Both the position numbers and the translations under genes were made by a program. From an uncultured Candidatus Saccharibacteria bacterium (lineage in GTDB: Bacteria; Patescibacteriota; Saccharimonadia; Saccharimonadales; Saccharimonadaceae), in contig CAMJKD010000004.1 of assembly GCA_946406315.1 (NCBI GenBank), positions 37,200 through 101,199 of the forward strand: a stretch of DNA of 64,000 bases, written 5' to 3'. The notes beneath the pieces were generated by a model that saw only the letters and a list, made by a program, of their open reading frames with translations, did not search any database and was not told the DNA's origin. Below, one piece after another: positions 20,443-29,797 of the stretch. Numbering within the stretch: position 1 is the first letter of the stretch; the number at the start of each line of letters is the position of its first letter.

Positions 20443-21352
20443 AGATAATGGAAAAGGCGTATCGATAGCTAAGAGAGCCAAGATTAGCAAGGCTGAGCAG
20501 AATATGTTTGTTGCGGTGTGTTTAGCGTCAATCCTGCTAGGTATCACGATTGTAGGCGTTTATCAATTAGTAACGGCGATTCAGTTTAATGGTAAGGTTT
20601 TGGCGGAAACTGCCAAAATTAGAGACGATGTTAAGACTTATCAAGATAATATTTCTTCATTAAAGACGAGTATTACGCAGTTGTCTAGTAATGAAAATTT
20701 GGAGTCGGTTGGTCGCGAGAATCCTGAATGCGAAGGATATACGGCGCCAAATGCAGAGATAGGAGATGAGAATACGAATGTGGATTTGACGAAAACTCGG
20801 ACCTGTTCCGCATTGCGTGTGGTGGGCGATGCGTTGCCTTCATTAACTTCAAACAACGACTTTGAAGGTACGCTTAACAGTTTCATTAAGCTGTTAGTTC
20901 ATGATAATAATGATGTTAATATTGAAACGCTTGGTCTAAATGAGTCCTTGGAATATACCGTGACGGTTGACGAGGAAGGGGATGCTACGGCAGAAGATTC
21001 CAATGACGGGTCTGATGATGGATCCGATGGTGATTCGGGAGCGAAAGGGCTAAATATTAAGGTGATGGGCATTTCGATGAATGCAAAAGATAATGCGAAT
21101 AAGATCAAAAAAATGATGTCTAGCATTGAGGATTCTATTAGGAACTATGATATTCGTAACGTGACAATTTCCTGGTCTGAGCAGGAAGTCGATGAATCTG
21201 GACAACTTGAACCTATTATTGACTTAAATGCAACTTATTCGGCTTATTATTCGAGCAGCGTGTCGGTTTATCCAAGGCGCATAACTATCTGTGCGGATGA
21301 GCAAAATGCGAAGTGTGCACGAAACAATGCATCAAGCGAGGACGAGGAATGA
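20432..21352 (+). CDS. PilO-like type IV pilus protein
   Basis: N-terminal TM, coiled coil, position in pilMN-B operon. Confidence 0.6.
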   Translation: MKSKDNGKGVSIAKRAKISKAEQNMFVAVCLASILLGITIVGVYQLVTAIQFNGKVLAETAKIRDDVKTYQDNISSLKTSITQLSSNENLESVGRENPECEGYTAPNAEIGDENTNVDLTKTRTCSALRVVGDALPSLTSNNDFEGTLNSFIKLLVHDNNDVNIETLGLNESLEYTVTVDEEGDATAEDSNDGSDDGSDGDSGAKGLNIKVMGISMNAKDNANKIKKMMSSIEDSIRNYDIRNVTISWSEQEVDESGQLEPIIDLNATYSAYYSSSVSVYPRRITICADEQNAKCARNNASSEDEE

Positions 21353-21726
21353 AAAATACAGATATTGCTTTAGTAGTTTTAATTTCTGCGATTTCAATTC
21401 TAGTGTCTTATTGGGTTGGTAGTGTTATTATGGGAAATCCGAACGAAAGAACCGAAACGACGAATTATTTAGAAAGTATATCCGGAGAGCTTCGGACCCC
21501 AGATCAGGAGACATTTAATCCGACTATGATTAACCCAACTGAGGAAATTATTATTGGAAGTTGCAACTCCGAAACGCAAGTTGAAGACCCTGAGACTCAT
21601 CGCTGTATGTCTAAGGAAGAGTATGAAATTAAGAAGAAAGAAGAAGATAAAAATAAACAAAATCAAGATGATGGTCAAAATGAAAGTGATGATTCTGGCG
21701 CAGGAAATAGTGATTCGGAGTACTAA
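21349..21726 (+). CDS. small membrane protein of pilus operon (PilP-like position)
   Basis: ATG overlaps previous stop; one TM; located between PilO-like and PilB. Confidence 0.6.
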   Translation: MKNTDIALVVLISAISILVSYWVGSVIMGNPNERTETTNYLESISGELRTPDQETFNPTMINPTEEIIIGSCNSETQVEDPETHRCMSKEEYEIKKKEEDKNKQNQDDGQNESDDSGAGNSDSEY

Positions 21727-21728
21727 AT

Positions 21729-23489
21729 ATGCTTCTTAATAAGGAGCTACAGGATAAGATAGTAAGCCTCTTGGTTGAAAGTGGCTTGGTTGATGCTGGT
21801 TTGGTTAGGAAGACCTATAATGAGGTCGCGAAGACTGGGCAGCCAGTTTTGGCGGTGTTGCGTAGTAAAAATATTGCTACGGACGATTGTATCCAGCACG
21901 CGACGGCCGTTATTCTTGGTATTCCTTATATTGATTTAAGGAATGTACGTTTCGATAAGGATAAATTGCTGAAGATTCCACAAGATGTTGCTCAGCGTTC
22001 AAAAGTTGTGCCATTGGACGAGCAGAACGGACAATTAGTTGTAGCGGTTTTGGATAACTCGAATATTCAAAGGATGGATTATTTGTCGACTCTCGTAAAA
22101 ATGCCGATTCGGACAATGTTGACTTCTGAGGCTGGTGTTCAGAATGCCTTAATGCAATATATGGCAGACTTGAAGGATGTCAATAAAGTAGCGAAGCAAG
22201 AGGAGGCGCAAAAAAATGCTTCAGATGCGACAAACGTTCAGACAATTACGCAGGATTCGCCAATTTCGAAGGCGTTGAGCTCGATTCTGGATTACGCCGC
22301 GAAGTCGAAAGCGTCGGATATTCACATTGAGCCACTAGAGCATTCACTTATTATTAGGATGCGTATTGATGGCGTTTTGCGCCAGACGATGGAGTTGCCG
22401 AAATCGATTGAGGCGGCGTTGGTTTCGCGCATAAAGATTATGGCAAAACTGAAGATTGATGAACATCGTATTCCGCAAGATGGTCAGTTTACGGTAGTAG
22501 TAAACGATAATACGATTGATCTTCGTATTGCGACTTCGCCAGTTGTTTGGGGTGAACAAGTGGTAATTCGTCTTTTGGATAAGTCTGGTACTTCTATGGA
22601 AGTTGAAAAGATGGGTATGACTGGTCGTGCGTTAGAAGACGTAATGGAGGGTATTAGCCGTCCAAATGGTATGATTTTAACTTCAGGTCCGACTGGCTCA
22701 GGTAAGTCGACGACTTTGTATGCTCTGATTAAGAAAATTAAAAACGAAACGATTAATATCGTGACGCTAGAGGATCCGGTTGAATATAAGATGGACGGCG
22801 TGAATCAAATTCAGATTAATACCGATGCTGGTTTGACCTTTGCGTCGGGTTTGCGTTCGATTTTGCGTCAAGATCCAGACGTAGTAATGGTGGGCGAGAT
22901 TCGCGATGGCGAAACGGCGAATTTGGCGGTGCAGGCGGCTTTGACGGGACACTTAGTATTTTCGACGTTGCATACTAACTCGGCCGCTGGTATTATGCCG
23001 CGTCTTTTGGATATGGGAATTGAGCCGTTTTTGATTGCTTCAACTTTGAATACAGTGATAGGTCAGCGTTTGGTACGCCGTGTAGCGGAACGTCGTGAAG
23101 CATATCAGACAAATGATATGGAAACGAAGATGATTAAAGATATCGTTGGTAATTTATTACCAGCAACGAAAAACGATGTACCAGAAGTAAGCGAGAAACG
23201 TGGCTACGGTAATTTACCGCCGCTGGATTCAAGATCTTTTACAATGGTGCGTGGTATTGCTTCGGAAGAAGCGCCGAATGGATACAAAGGCCGGGCTGGT
23301 TTATATGAGACAATTTCGGTAGACGAAGACATTCAGAAGTTAATCGTGGCGCACGCGACGTCTGGTGATATTATGCGCGTTGCGAAGATGAAGGGGGCAA
23401 TTACAATGCGTCAAGATGGCGTATTAAAAGCTTTAACTGGCATTACGACGATTGATGAAGTAAATCGCGTAGCGAGCGATTTGGCATAA
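21729..23489 (+). CDS. pilB: type IV pilus assembly ATPase PilB
   Basis: GSPE N domain, TSGPTGSGKSTTLYALIKKI, RSILRQDPDVVMVGEIRDGETANLAVQAALTGHLVFSTLHTN. Confidence 0.95.
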   Translation: MLLNKELQDKIVSLLVESGLVDAGLVRKTYNEVAKTGQPVLAVLRSKNIATDDCIQHATAVILGIPYIDLRNVRFDKDKLLKIPQDVAQRSKVVPLDEQNGQLVVAVLDNSNIQRMDYLSTLVKMPIRTMLTSEAGVQNALMQYMADLKDVNKVAKQEEAQKNASDATNVQTITQDSPISKALSSILDYAAKSKASDIHIEPLEHSLIIRMRIDGVLRQTMELPKSIEAALVSRIKIMAKLKIDEHRIPQDGQFTVVVNDNTIDLRIATSPVVWGEQVVIRLLDKSGTSMEVEKMGMTGRALEDVMEGISRPNGMILTSGPTGSGKSTTLYALIKKIKNETINIVTLEDPVEYKMDGVNQIQINTDAGLTFASGLRSILRQDPDVVMVGEIRDGETANLAVQAALTGHLVFSTLHTNSAAGIMPRLLDMGIEPFLIASTLNTVIGQRLVRRVAERREAYQTNDMETKMIKDIVGNLLPATKNDVPEVSEKRGYGNLPPLDSRSFTMVRGIASEEAPNGYKGRAGLYETISVDEDIQKLIVAHATSGDIMRVAKMKGAITMRQDGVLKALTGITTIDEVNRVASDLA

Positions 23490-23500
23490 AAAAGGCTTTA

Positions 23501-23532
23501 AAAATATACCCCTGAAGGGTATCTTTTTTATT
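23501..23532 (+). terminator. intrinsic terminator of pil operon
   Basis: ATACCCctgaaGGGTATctttttta. Confidence 0.8.
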
Positions 23533-23534
23533 GT

Positions 23535-23609
23535 TGGTGCGAGTTGAGAGAGTCGAACTCTCATGTTGAGTTTGGAAAACTCACATAATAACCGTTATAT
23601 GAAACTCGC
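23535..23609 (-). tRNA. tRNA-Gly(TCC), CCA encoded
   Basis: Acceptor GCGAGTT/AACTCGC, anticodon loop TTTCCAA, TpsiC GAGAGTTCGACTCTC. Confidence 0.9.
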
Positions 23610-23639
23610 AAGTATTGTTATATTTCTTATTATACTACA

Positions 23640-23717
23640 TGGGGTGGGTAAGAGGGTTCGAACCTCCGACCTTCGGTGCCACAAACCGACGCTCTAACCA
23701 GCTGAGCTATACCCACC
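23640..23717 (-). tRNA. tRNA-His(GTG), CCA encoded
   Basis: GTGGGTA/TACCCAC with extra G-1:C73, anticodon loop TTGTGGC. Confidence 0.92.
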
Positions 23718-23768
23718 ATGTAAAATAGATACACCAAGAATGATTGGCGTATCTAGATTATATCAGAT

Positions 23769-24524
23769 TTAGAGCTGATTGGCAAAAACGATAAGGTAGG
23801 CTAAATAACCAAGTCCGGCACCGGCGGCGATGACAAGAATAACAATGAGAGTCCAAAGCCAACCGGAATGTGTCCTTGGTGCTTCAGTAACAGTATGTTT
23901 TTTACGTTTGGCGGCAGGAGCTTTGGTTGGGCTTTTTGAACTGTAGACGTTTTTAGTGCTATGAATTGATGAGGCGTTGACTTCTGGAATATTGGAGCCG
24001 AGTGGGCGTTTTTCAACTTTAGTATCGGTTAAGAAAGGAGAGCGACCGCCAAGGGAGTAACTATTAGCATCTGGCGCTTCGACTTTTCTAGGTACGGTTT
24101 TAGGTTGCAACTTTGGAGCTTCTTTTGGTGTAGCTTCTACGATGCGCTCGCGTTTTTGTTGAATCTTAGCGGCGATGCTTTCGCGGTTTGTAGTTGGTTG
24201 GGTGACATGAGCTGAAGGCTTTGCGATGGGGCGTTGTGGTATGGTTGGGCGAGCGGCTGGGCGTGGATTGGCTGCGGGTTTAGCGACAGCCTTCTTAACT
24301 GGTAGAGGTTGAGTAATAACGCGTTTATTATTGCTACGTGGAGCAAAGTCCATGATACGACCGTGATTCTGCGGACGCGTGGCGGGACGATGAGCGACGG
24401 TCTTGACAGCAGAATTGGTAGTTGGACGGGCAACAGGACGAGCGGTCGGCTTGACCGGTTGGGCCTGCATGGCTTCGTTAACGGCTTTATCTAATTCTGC
24501 ATAATCAATATTGTCATTACTCAT
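23769..24524 (-). CDS. hypothetical membrane protein, low-complexity N-terminus
   Basis: Pro/Ala/Arg-rich cytoplasmic region and C-terminal TM helix. Confidence 0.7.
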   Translation of the reverse strand: MSNDNIDYAELDKAVNEAMQAQPVKPTARPVARPTTNSAVKTVAHRPATRPQNHGRIMDFAPRSNNKRVITQPLPVKKAVAKPAANPRPAARPTIPQRPIAKPSAHVTQPTTNRESIAAKIQQKRERIVEATPKEAPKLQPKTVPRKVEAPDANSYSLGGRSPFLTDTKVEKRPLGSNIPEVNASSIHSTKNVYSSKSPTKAPAAKRKKHTVTEAPRTHSGWLWTLIVILVIAAGAGLGYLAYLIVFANQL

Positions 24525-25303
24525 GATTTCATCCCCTTAGCTATTTCTACGATAGCACAGAATGAATCTGCTATCAAACTGGCACCTCCGATGAGGAGGC
24601 CATCGATACCTTCAATAGAAAGATAGCCACCGGCACTGAGGTGATCGACAGAACCGCCATATAAGACGGGGATGCTTTCGCCAACACCTTTACCGTAGAC
24701 TTTTGAGATATGTTTACGAACTAGAGCTTGAGCTTCGTCGATGTCGGCCGGCTTGGCGGCGTGAGCATTCTTATTGCTAGAGATAGCCCAGACTGGTTCG
24801 TAAGCGATAATAAGTTTAGAGATGTCTTCTTTGCTGACTTCGTGGAGGCCGTTTGCAAGCTGGCTATAGATAGCGGCAGCAGTTTCACCGTCGCGACGTT
24901 CCATAGCGGTTTCGCCGATACAAAGGATAGGGATGAGGTTATTACGTAGTGCGGCGGCAACCTTGTTGGCAATATCTTCTTCGGATTCATTAAAGATATA
25001 GCGGCGTTCAGAATGGCCAATGATGGCATAATCGACAAAACCACGTAGCTGCGAGACGGAAGTTTCGCCAGTGAAAGCGCCGTAATCGCGCCAGTAGAAA
25101 TTTTGCGCGGCGAGCTTAAATTGACGACGATTTATCTGGAGAGAAAGTGGCTGCAGTGAAACGGTAGAAGGGGCCAGAATAACTTGGACATTGCGAGAAG
25201 GTTTAATGCGACCCTCGAGGCGATGTAAATAAAGGCTGGCTTCACCTGGGGTGAAGTTCATTTTCCAGTTAGCAATAATATAAGTTTTCCTGGTACTAGT
25301 CAT
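24521..25303 (-). CDS. tpiA: triosephosphate isomerase
   Basis: IIANWKMN, AIIGHSERR, IAYEPVWAI, VLYGGSV, GLLIGGASL. Confidence 0.97.
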   Translation of the reverse strand: MTSTRKTYIIANWKMNFTPGEASLYLHRLEGRIKPSRNVQVILAPSTVSLQPLSLQINRRQFKLAAQNFYWRDYGAFTGETSVSQLRGFVDYAIIGHSERRYIFNESEEDIANKVAAALRNNLIPILCIGETAMERRDGETAAAIYSQLANGLHEVSKEDISKLIIAYEPVWAISSNKNAHAAKPADIDEAQALVRKHISKVYGKGVGESIPVLYGGSVDHLSAGGYLSIEGIDGLLIGGASLIADSFCAIVEIAKGMKS

Positions 25304-25337
25304 ACTTCCATTTTACCATAAGCGGGTAAAGATGACA

Positions 25338-25865
25338 CTAGACTTTGTAATCTGGCATGCCATACGAAATCCAGCCGAAGAGGAAGAAGAGGACGTTGAA
25401 GATATAAGGGAAGATAAGAATAGTACTAGCAAGTGGAAAGCTAAAGATGAGCATAGCAAGCACAGTAGACCAAATGATGAGCGTGAGGCCTAGTTCAACC
25501 ATGTGGATAGGAGACTTGAGATGTTTGGCAATATTGGCTATGGCGGTGCGAATAGTGGCATTATACTTTTTAGCGAGGTAACAAAGGGCGATGATGGTGG
25601 CGGTAATGATGGTGCCCGTGATAAACCAAGATGCAATCTGATTTTGGGAAATTACAGCCACAAATGAATGGGACGCTTCGGATGAAGTGGGTGTGACTGA
25701 TGATGTGGTTTCGGCGACATCGCTAATTGTGCTTGAGCCGTCTTTGGATGCGAAGGAGTTGATAGTTAATAATGCACAAATGCCAATGCCGAGAATGAAA
25801 CCGGCAAAAAGAGTAATCCTACCGAGAAAACGGCAGAGTCGCCCAAAATAGTTGGTGTTTTTCAT
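25338..25865 (-). CDS. hypothetical multi-TM membrane protein
   Basis: 175-aa ORF with about four TM segments. Confidence 0.65.
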   Translation of the reverse strand: MKNTNYFGRLCRFLGRITLFAGFILGIGICALLTINSFASKDGSSTISDVAETTSSVTPTSSEASHSFVAVISQNQIASWFITGTIITATIIALCYLAKKYNATIRTAIANIAKHLKSPIHMVELGLTLIIWSTVLAMLIFSFPLASTILIFPYIFNVLFFLFGWISYGMPDYKV

Positions 25866-25884
25866 ACTTTTATTTTAGCATGAG

Positions 25885-26652
25885 CTATTTAATGAGACCA
25901 AGAATACCGCGTAGCGCATAAGCGGTGTCTTCATGGCTACGTACGGTAATGGTGTCGATGCCCATTTCGACAACAGGGTAATCGTTGCCGCCAGGTTGAG
26001 TCATATCACCGAAGTAAAGAATATCTTGTTTATTGACTTTGAGTTCTTCCATGAGATGAGTCATACCGAAGACTTTGTTCATGCCAGGAGTAATGGCATT
26101 AATAGAGGTAGTACCGCCAATTTCATAGTCGAATTCCGGTGCGAGCTCTTTGCAGCGCTTAACGATGGCTTCGCGCTTTTTACAATCTGGATCCCAAGCG
26201 TATTTTTCTTTAGTGCCAGCCTTTTGGCCGAGAGCAGAGAAGGTGACTTGGCTGAGACGATTCTCGATAATTTCGTCGCCATCTTGGAGTTTATCTTCTT
26301 CCCAATAGCCGAGTTCTTTAGCGGCTTTTTCGATAGCTTCGCTGATTTTTTGAACTTGTTCGTCGGTAAGAGGGTAGTTGTAAACTTGGTCCCAATCTTT
26401 CTTTTTGGCGTCATAACGGTAATACTGAGTGCCTTGGGCAACAAAGAGGTGGAGATGTTCTAATTGTTCTGGCTTGGCGTCTTTAAGTTGATCGACAATT
26501 TGGATGAGGAATTGATCAAATTTTTGGCCTGAGATTGGGCAAATTTCGAAATGATCAAGACATTGAGTGAGGAGATCGGCGATTTCGTCTGGGATAGGGG
26601 TTTTGGCAACATTAAGGGTTTGGTCTACGTCGAATGCTAAAACTTTCTTCAT
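25885..26652 (-). CDS. HAD-superfamily phosphatase (phosphomannomutase-like)
   Basis: AFDVDQTLNVAKTPIPDEI, ISGQKFDQF, DILYFGDMTQPGGNDYPV. Confidence 0.85.
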   Translation of the reverse strand: MKKVLAFDVDQTLNVAKTPIPDEIADLLTQCLDHFEICPISGQKFDQFLIQIVDQLKDAKPEQLEHLHLFVAQGTQYYRYDAKKKDWDQVYNYPLTDEQVQKISEAIEKAAKELGYWEEDKLQDGDEIIENRLSQVTFSALGQKAGTKEKYAWDPDCKKREAIVKRCKELAPEFDYEIGGTTSINAITPGMNKVFGMTHLMEELKVNKQDILYFGDMTQPGGNDYPVVEMGIDTITVRSHEDTAYALRGILGLIK

Positions 26653-26698
26653 GATTTACTCCTGGTTATATGTAGATATATTATAGCAATAAAGCATG

Positions 26699-26744
26699 AA
26701 AAAGGCTCCCTCCATCATCCTTGCGGACGATTTTGGGAGCCAGC
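26699..26744 (-). terminator. intrinsic terminator
   Basis: Minus strand GGCTCCCaaaatcgtccgcaaggatgatggaGGGAGCCttttt. Confidence 0.8.
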
Positions 26745-26798
26745 TTCAGACGTTATTAACGGGGTGCGATCAGTATTTGGCTCAGAAGGGCTTGCGCG

Positions 26799-27536
26799 TC
26801 AGACGCGCTTGCCCTTCTCCCAGGAGGCCGGCGACTTGTCGCCGAGGAGGTTCTCGTATACTTCGCGGAAGAGATTGATTCCTGCGATGTTGCTGGGGCT
26901 CAGAGAAGCCGGAGCGGGAGCGGGCGTTCTGCCAGCCGGAGCAGGAGTGCTGCCACCAGCAGGAGTTCCAGCCGGAGTGCCAGCCGGAGTACCAGCAGTG
27001 CCACCAGCAGGAGTTCCAGCCGGAGTGCCAGCCGGAGTACCAGCAGTGCCACCAGCAGGAGTTCCAGACGGAGTACCAGCGGGAGCCGGAGCGGCGCCAG
27101 GCGTGGCTGTGGTTGCGTGCTGCGTCCAGCTCAGAATCGCAGCGCGGGTGCCAGCCTTGAGGGCAGCGTTAAGCTTTTCCTTCTTGGGCGGCTGAATGAT
27201 GCAGCCGCCGTTAGCGCACCCGGATCCGAATGATACAGTATCCTTTTTGCCGCTGTAGCGGGCGGCGTCAAGACCGGAAAGCCATCCGTCCACCTCTGTC
27301 ATCAGGGCATTGCGAGCGTTGTCACTCATCGGGTTCTTGCCAGGAACGATGTGGATGCGCTCGTCGCTTTCACGGCGCATGAAGATCACCGCGTTCTCGT
27401 TCCGGTTGTGGATGTCGGCGATAATGTCGTCGACGTTAGGGTTGCGAGGAAGACCGTAGTAGACCTTGGTGCCGTCTGCCTTGAAATAGCAGACTGAGGT
27501 GGGTTTGTTAAACGTGAGCTTGAACATCGTCGTCAT
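26799..27536 (-). CDS. orphan protein with C-terminal GTPAG repeat region
   Basis: ATG at 27536 with SD AUGGAGGU; region of perfect 48-nt tandem repeats. Confidence 0.75.
   Translation of the reverse strand: MTTMFKLTFNKPTSVCYFKADGTKVYYGLPRNPNVDDIIADIHNRNENAVIFMRRESDERIHIVPGKNPMSDNARNALMTEVDGWLSGLDAARYSGKKDTVSFGSGCANGGCIIQPPKKEKLNAALKAGTRAAILSWTQHATTATPGAAPAPAGTPSGTPAGGTAGTPAGTPAGTPAGGTAGTPAGTPAGTPAGGSTPAPAGRTPAPAPASLSPSNIAGINLFREVYENLLGDKSPASWEKGKRV
26952..27068. repeat. 48-bp tandem repeat, two perfect copies plus partial third
   Basis: gccaccagcaggagttccagccggagtgccagccggagtaccagcagt at 26952-26999 and 27000-27047; partial from 27048. Confidence 0.9.
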
Positions 27537-27606
27537 GGTATATACCTCCATATCGGTATGTAGATTGCCTATCTCGGAATTGAGTATAGGTTTGCCGGCT
27601 TTACTA

Positions 27607-27668
27607 CTTTAGCCAAGCATTAAACGCACCATATTAACGGAGGTGATGCGTTCGATGCTTGACTAAAG
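27607..27668 (-). promoter_or_regulatory. leader hairpin with anti-SD-like loop
   Basis: 14-bp CTTTAGTCAAGCAT/ATGCTTGGCTAAAG and 9-bp AACGCATCA/TGGTGCGTT stems, loop CCTCCGTTAATA. Confidence 0.75.
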
Positions 27669-27752
27669 AGTAAGCATAGAGGTATAGACTCTCAAATACT
27701 GATTTATAACGTCTATCAATATGCTTACGCCGCTTTCGTAGCGTATGGCTTA

Positions 27753-27781
27753 ATTGTAGCATACTTTATTAAAAAAGTCAA
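27753..27781 (-). promoter_or_regulatory. promoter TTGACT-N17-TACAAT with extended -10
   Basis: Forward AGTCAA 27776-27781 and ATTGTA 27753-27758. Confidence 0.75.
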
Positions 27782-27830
27782 TAGTTATTATATATTTATG
27801 CTTATTTTACAAGGAAGAAAAAGGCCCCGT

Positions 27831-27857
27831 AAGACCAGAGGTGATACGGGGCTGTGA
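27831..27857 (-). terminator. intrinsic terminator of the 27973-28416 unit
   Basis: Minus strand GCCCCGTAtcacctctggtctTACGGGGCctttttc. Confidence 0.75.
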
Positions 27858-27972
27858 AAGGGGGATGCGGGTTATTACTGCTTCTTAAACGGGGTGGGCT
27901 TGAAGTGTCGCGGTCCCTTCGGCTTATAATATGTGGTGCTGGTCTTGGCGTTTCGAGAAGGAGAGCCGAGTT

Positions 27973-28416
27973 TCACTTTTCAGACGGCTCGGGGTTGTCA
28001 ATGCGACGCAGCATATGTGCTGCCATATAGAGCTGATTGCTCGTTGAGTTGTCGACGTGGCCTTTCTGGTGCACGTAGTTGAAAGCTTTGATGATTTCCT
28101 GGCGATCTTTCGTCGGGTAGTCGACCTTTTTGGTGATTTCGAGAATTTCGAACAGAGAATTGCTTAATGCTATTTCGCTGTGAGGCAAATCGACGATGTT
28201 GTGGCACATGGCTACGAATGTATCGATGTCTGCGGCGCGACCCGTAGCGGGGTCGATTGCGATGGTAGCTTTGAAGCGCGCCATTTCGGCGTTGCGTTTG
28301 TTAAGCTCGTGGCGACTATCCGCGTAGGCGGGGCAACCAATCAGGGAAGTAACCTTAACGGTCTCTCCGATGCGTTCGCATTCGTGCTCGGCTAATTTAG
28401 TAGCGTAATTATCCAT
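27973..28416 (-). CDS. orphan hypothetical protein
   Basis: MDNYATKLAEHECERIGE...; SD AGGAGG upstream of ATG 28416; promoter 28489-28517. Confidence 0.8.
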   Translation of the reverse strand: MDNYATKLAEHECERIGETVKVTSLIGCPAYADSRHELNKRNAEMARFKATIAIDPATGRAADIDTFVAMCHNIVDLPHSEIALSNSLFEILEITKKVDYPTKDRQEIIKAFNYVHQKGHVDNSTSNQLYMAAHMLRRIDNPEPSEK

Positions 28417-28488
28417 ATAGTATCCTCCTATGAAGGTGCATAAGTGAACTTTGCGCATAAAAATACGCAAAAATGTTGTTACATTTTT

Positions 28489-28517
28489 ATTATGGCATAG
28501 TTTTACAGAAAAGTCAA
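28489..28517 (-). promoter_or_regulatory. promoter TTGACT-N17-CATAAT with extended -10
   Basis: Forward AGTCAA 28512-28517 and ATTATG 28489-28494. Confidence 0.75.
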
Positions 28518-28530
28518 TAAGACTAATGTT

Positions 28531-29745
28531 TTAGCGGATGAGGGCGAACTTGTTTTTGCCTTTTTTGATGAGACTAGTTTTATCGATGGATTGGTCTTCG
28601 GTGGTTTTTACGCCGTTAACGGAAATGGCGTTACTGGAGATAAGCTTGCGAGCTTCGCCCTTGCTGGAAGCAAGGCCAGTCTCGGCAAGAATATCGACAA
28701 GTTTGGTGCCAGTTTTGGCGGTAGGGAAGCTCTTAGCTAAGAGATCGAGGTCGGAATCGTCGAGATCGGTGATTTTGGTGTCGCCAAAGAGAAAGGTGGT
28801 GATTTTTTCAGCTTGTTTGGCGGCATCTTCGCCGTGAACAACTTTGGTAACTTCCTGAGCAAGGCGTTTTTGACCAGTACGGGCGCCTGGATTCTTGGCG
28901 TGTTCGGCGAGAATTTGTTCGAGTTCTTCTGGTATGACGAAGGTGAAGTACTTGAAGTAATCTTCGAGAGCTTCGTCGGATTGGTTGAGCCAGAATTGGT
29001 AGAAATCGAAGATAGAGGTCTTTTCAGCATCGAGCCAGACGGCGTTACCTTCGGATTTTCCGAATTTGCGACCGGTAACTTTATCAATAATGAGTGGGCA
29101 AGAGTAACAATCGGCTTCGCGGTTTTCGAGGCGTTTGATGAGATGGATGCCGCTGGTGCAGTTACCGAATTGGTCGGCGCCGCAGAGCTGAAGATTGACG
29201 TTGTGTTCGCGGAAGAGGTGGAGAAAATCGTAGCCCTGGATGAGGGTGTAGCTAAACTCGGCATAGCTGATGCCGGAGCCGCCTTCGCCGATGCGTTTTT
29301 GGACGAATTGACGGTCGAGTAGCTGAGTCATGCTGAAAGCTTTGCCGATTTCGCGGAGGAAAGGTAGGAATTTAACGTCTTTGAACCAGTCGTAGTTGTC
29401 TACGAGCTGAGTACCCTCTGGCGAATGGGTAACCTTGATGATTTGCTTAGCGAGAGCGGCCTTGTTTTTCTCGATTTCGTCGAGACCTTTAAGGTCGCGC
29501 TCGACGGTATCCTTTGGGTCGCCGATTTGGCCAGTAGCACCGCCAACGAGATAGTAAGGAGTATAACCGTGGCGAACGAAGCATGCGCACATCATAAGAG
29601 CAGCGAGGTGGCCGATATGAAGAGAATCGGCACTTGGGTCGGTGCCCCAATAGAAATTACGCGGAGCTTTGTCTAAGTCTGATATCTGGTCCAGTGTGTG
29701 CTCGGCAACAAAACCGCGCCACTGGAGTTCTTCGGATAATTTCAT
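28531..29745 (-). CDS. tyrS: tyrosyl-tRNA synthetase
   Basis: DPSADSLHIGHLAALM, QPGYDF-like IQGYDFLHL, KFGKSEGNAVWLD, C-terminal S4 domain. Confidence 0.95.
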   Translation of the reverse strand: MKLSEELQWRGFVAEHTLDQISDLDKAPRNFYWGTDPSADSLHIGHLAALMMCACFVRHGYTPYYLVGGATGQIGDPKDTVERDLKGLDEIEKNKAALAKQIIKVTHSPEGTQLVDNYDWFKDVKFLPFLREIGKAFSMTQLLDRQFVQKRIGEGGSGISYAEFSYTLIQGYDFLHLFREHNVNLQLCGADQFGNCTSGIHLIKRLENREADCYSCPLIIDKVTGRKFGKSEGNAVWLDAEKTSIFDFYQFWLNQSDEALEDYFKYFTFVIPEELEQILAEHAKNPGARTGQKRLAQEVTKVVHGEDAAKQAEKITTFLFGDTKITDLDDSDLDLLAKSFPTAKTGTKLVDILAETGLASSKGEARKLISSNAISVNGVKTTEDQSIDKTSLIKKGKNKFALIR

Positions 29746-29797
29746 GAATACTCCTTATGTTTGTTGTTATCTCTGTTAATTATAACATTTTACAAGG

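Noticed and set aside
25933-26463. 176-aa plus-strand ORF
   Set aside because: Antisense shadow of the HAD phosphatase gene.
26764-27195. 143-aa plus-strand Gly/Ala/Pro-rich ORF
   Set aside because: Shadow of the repetitive minus-strand gene.
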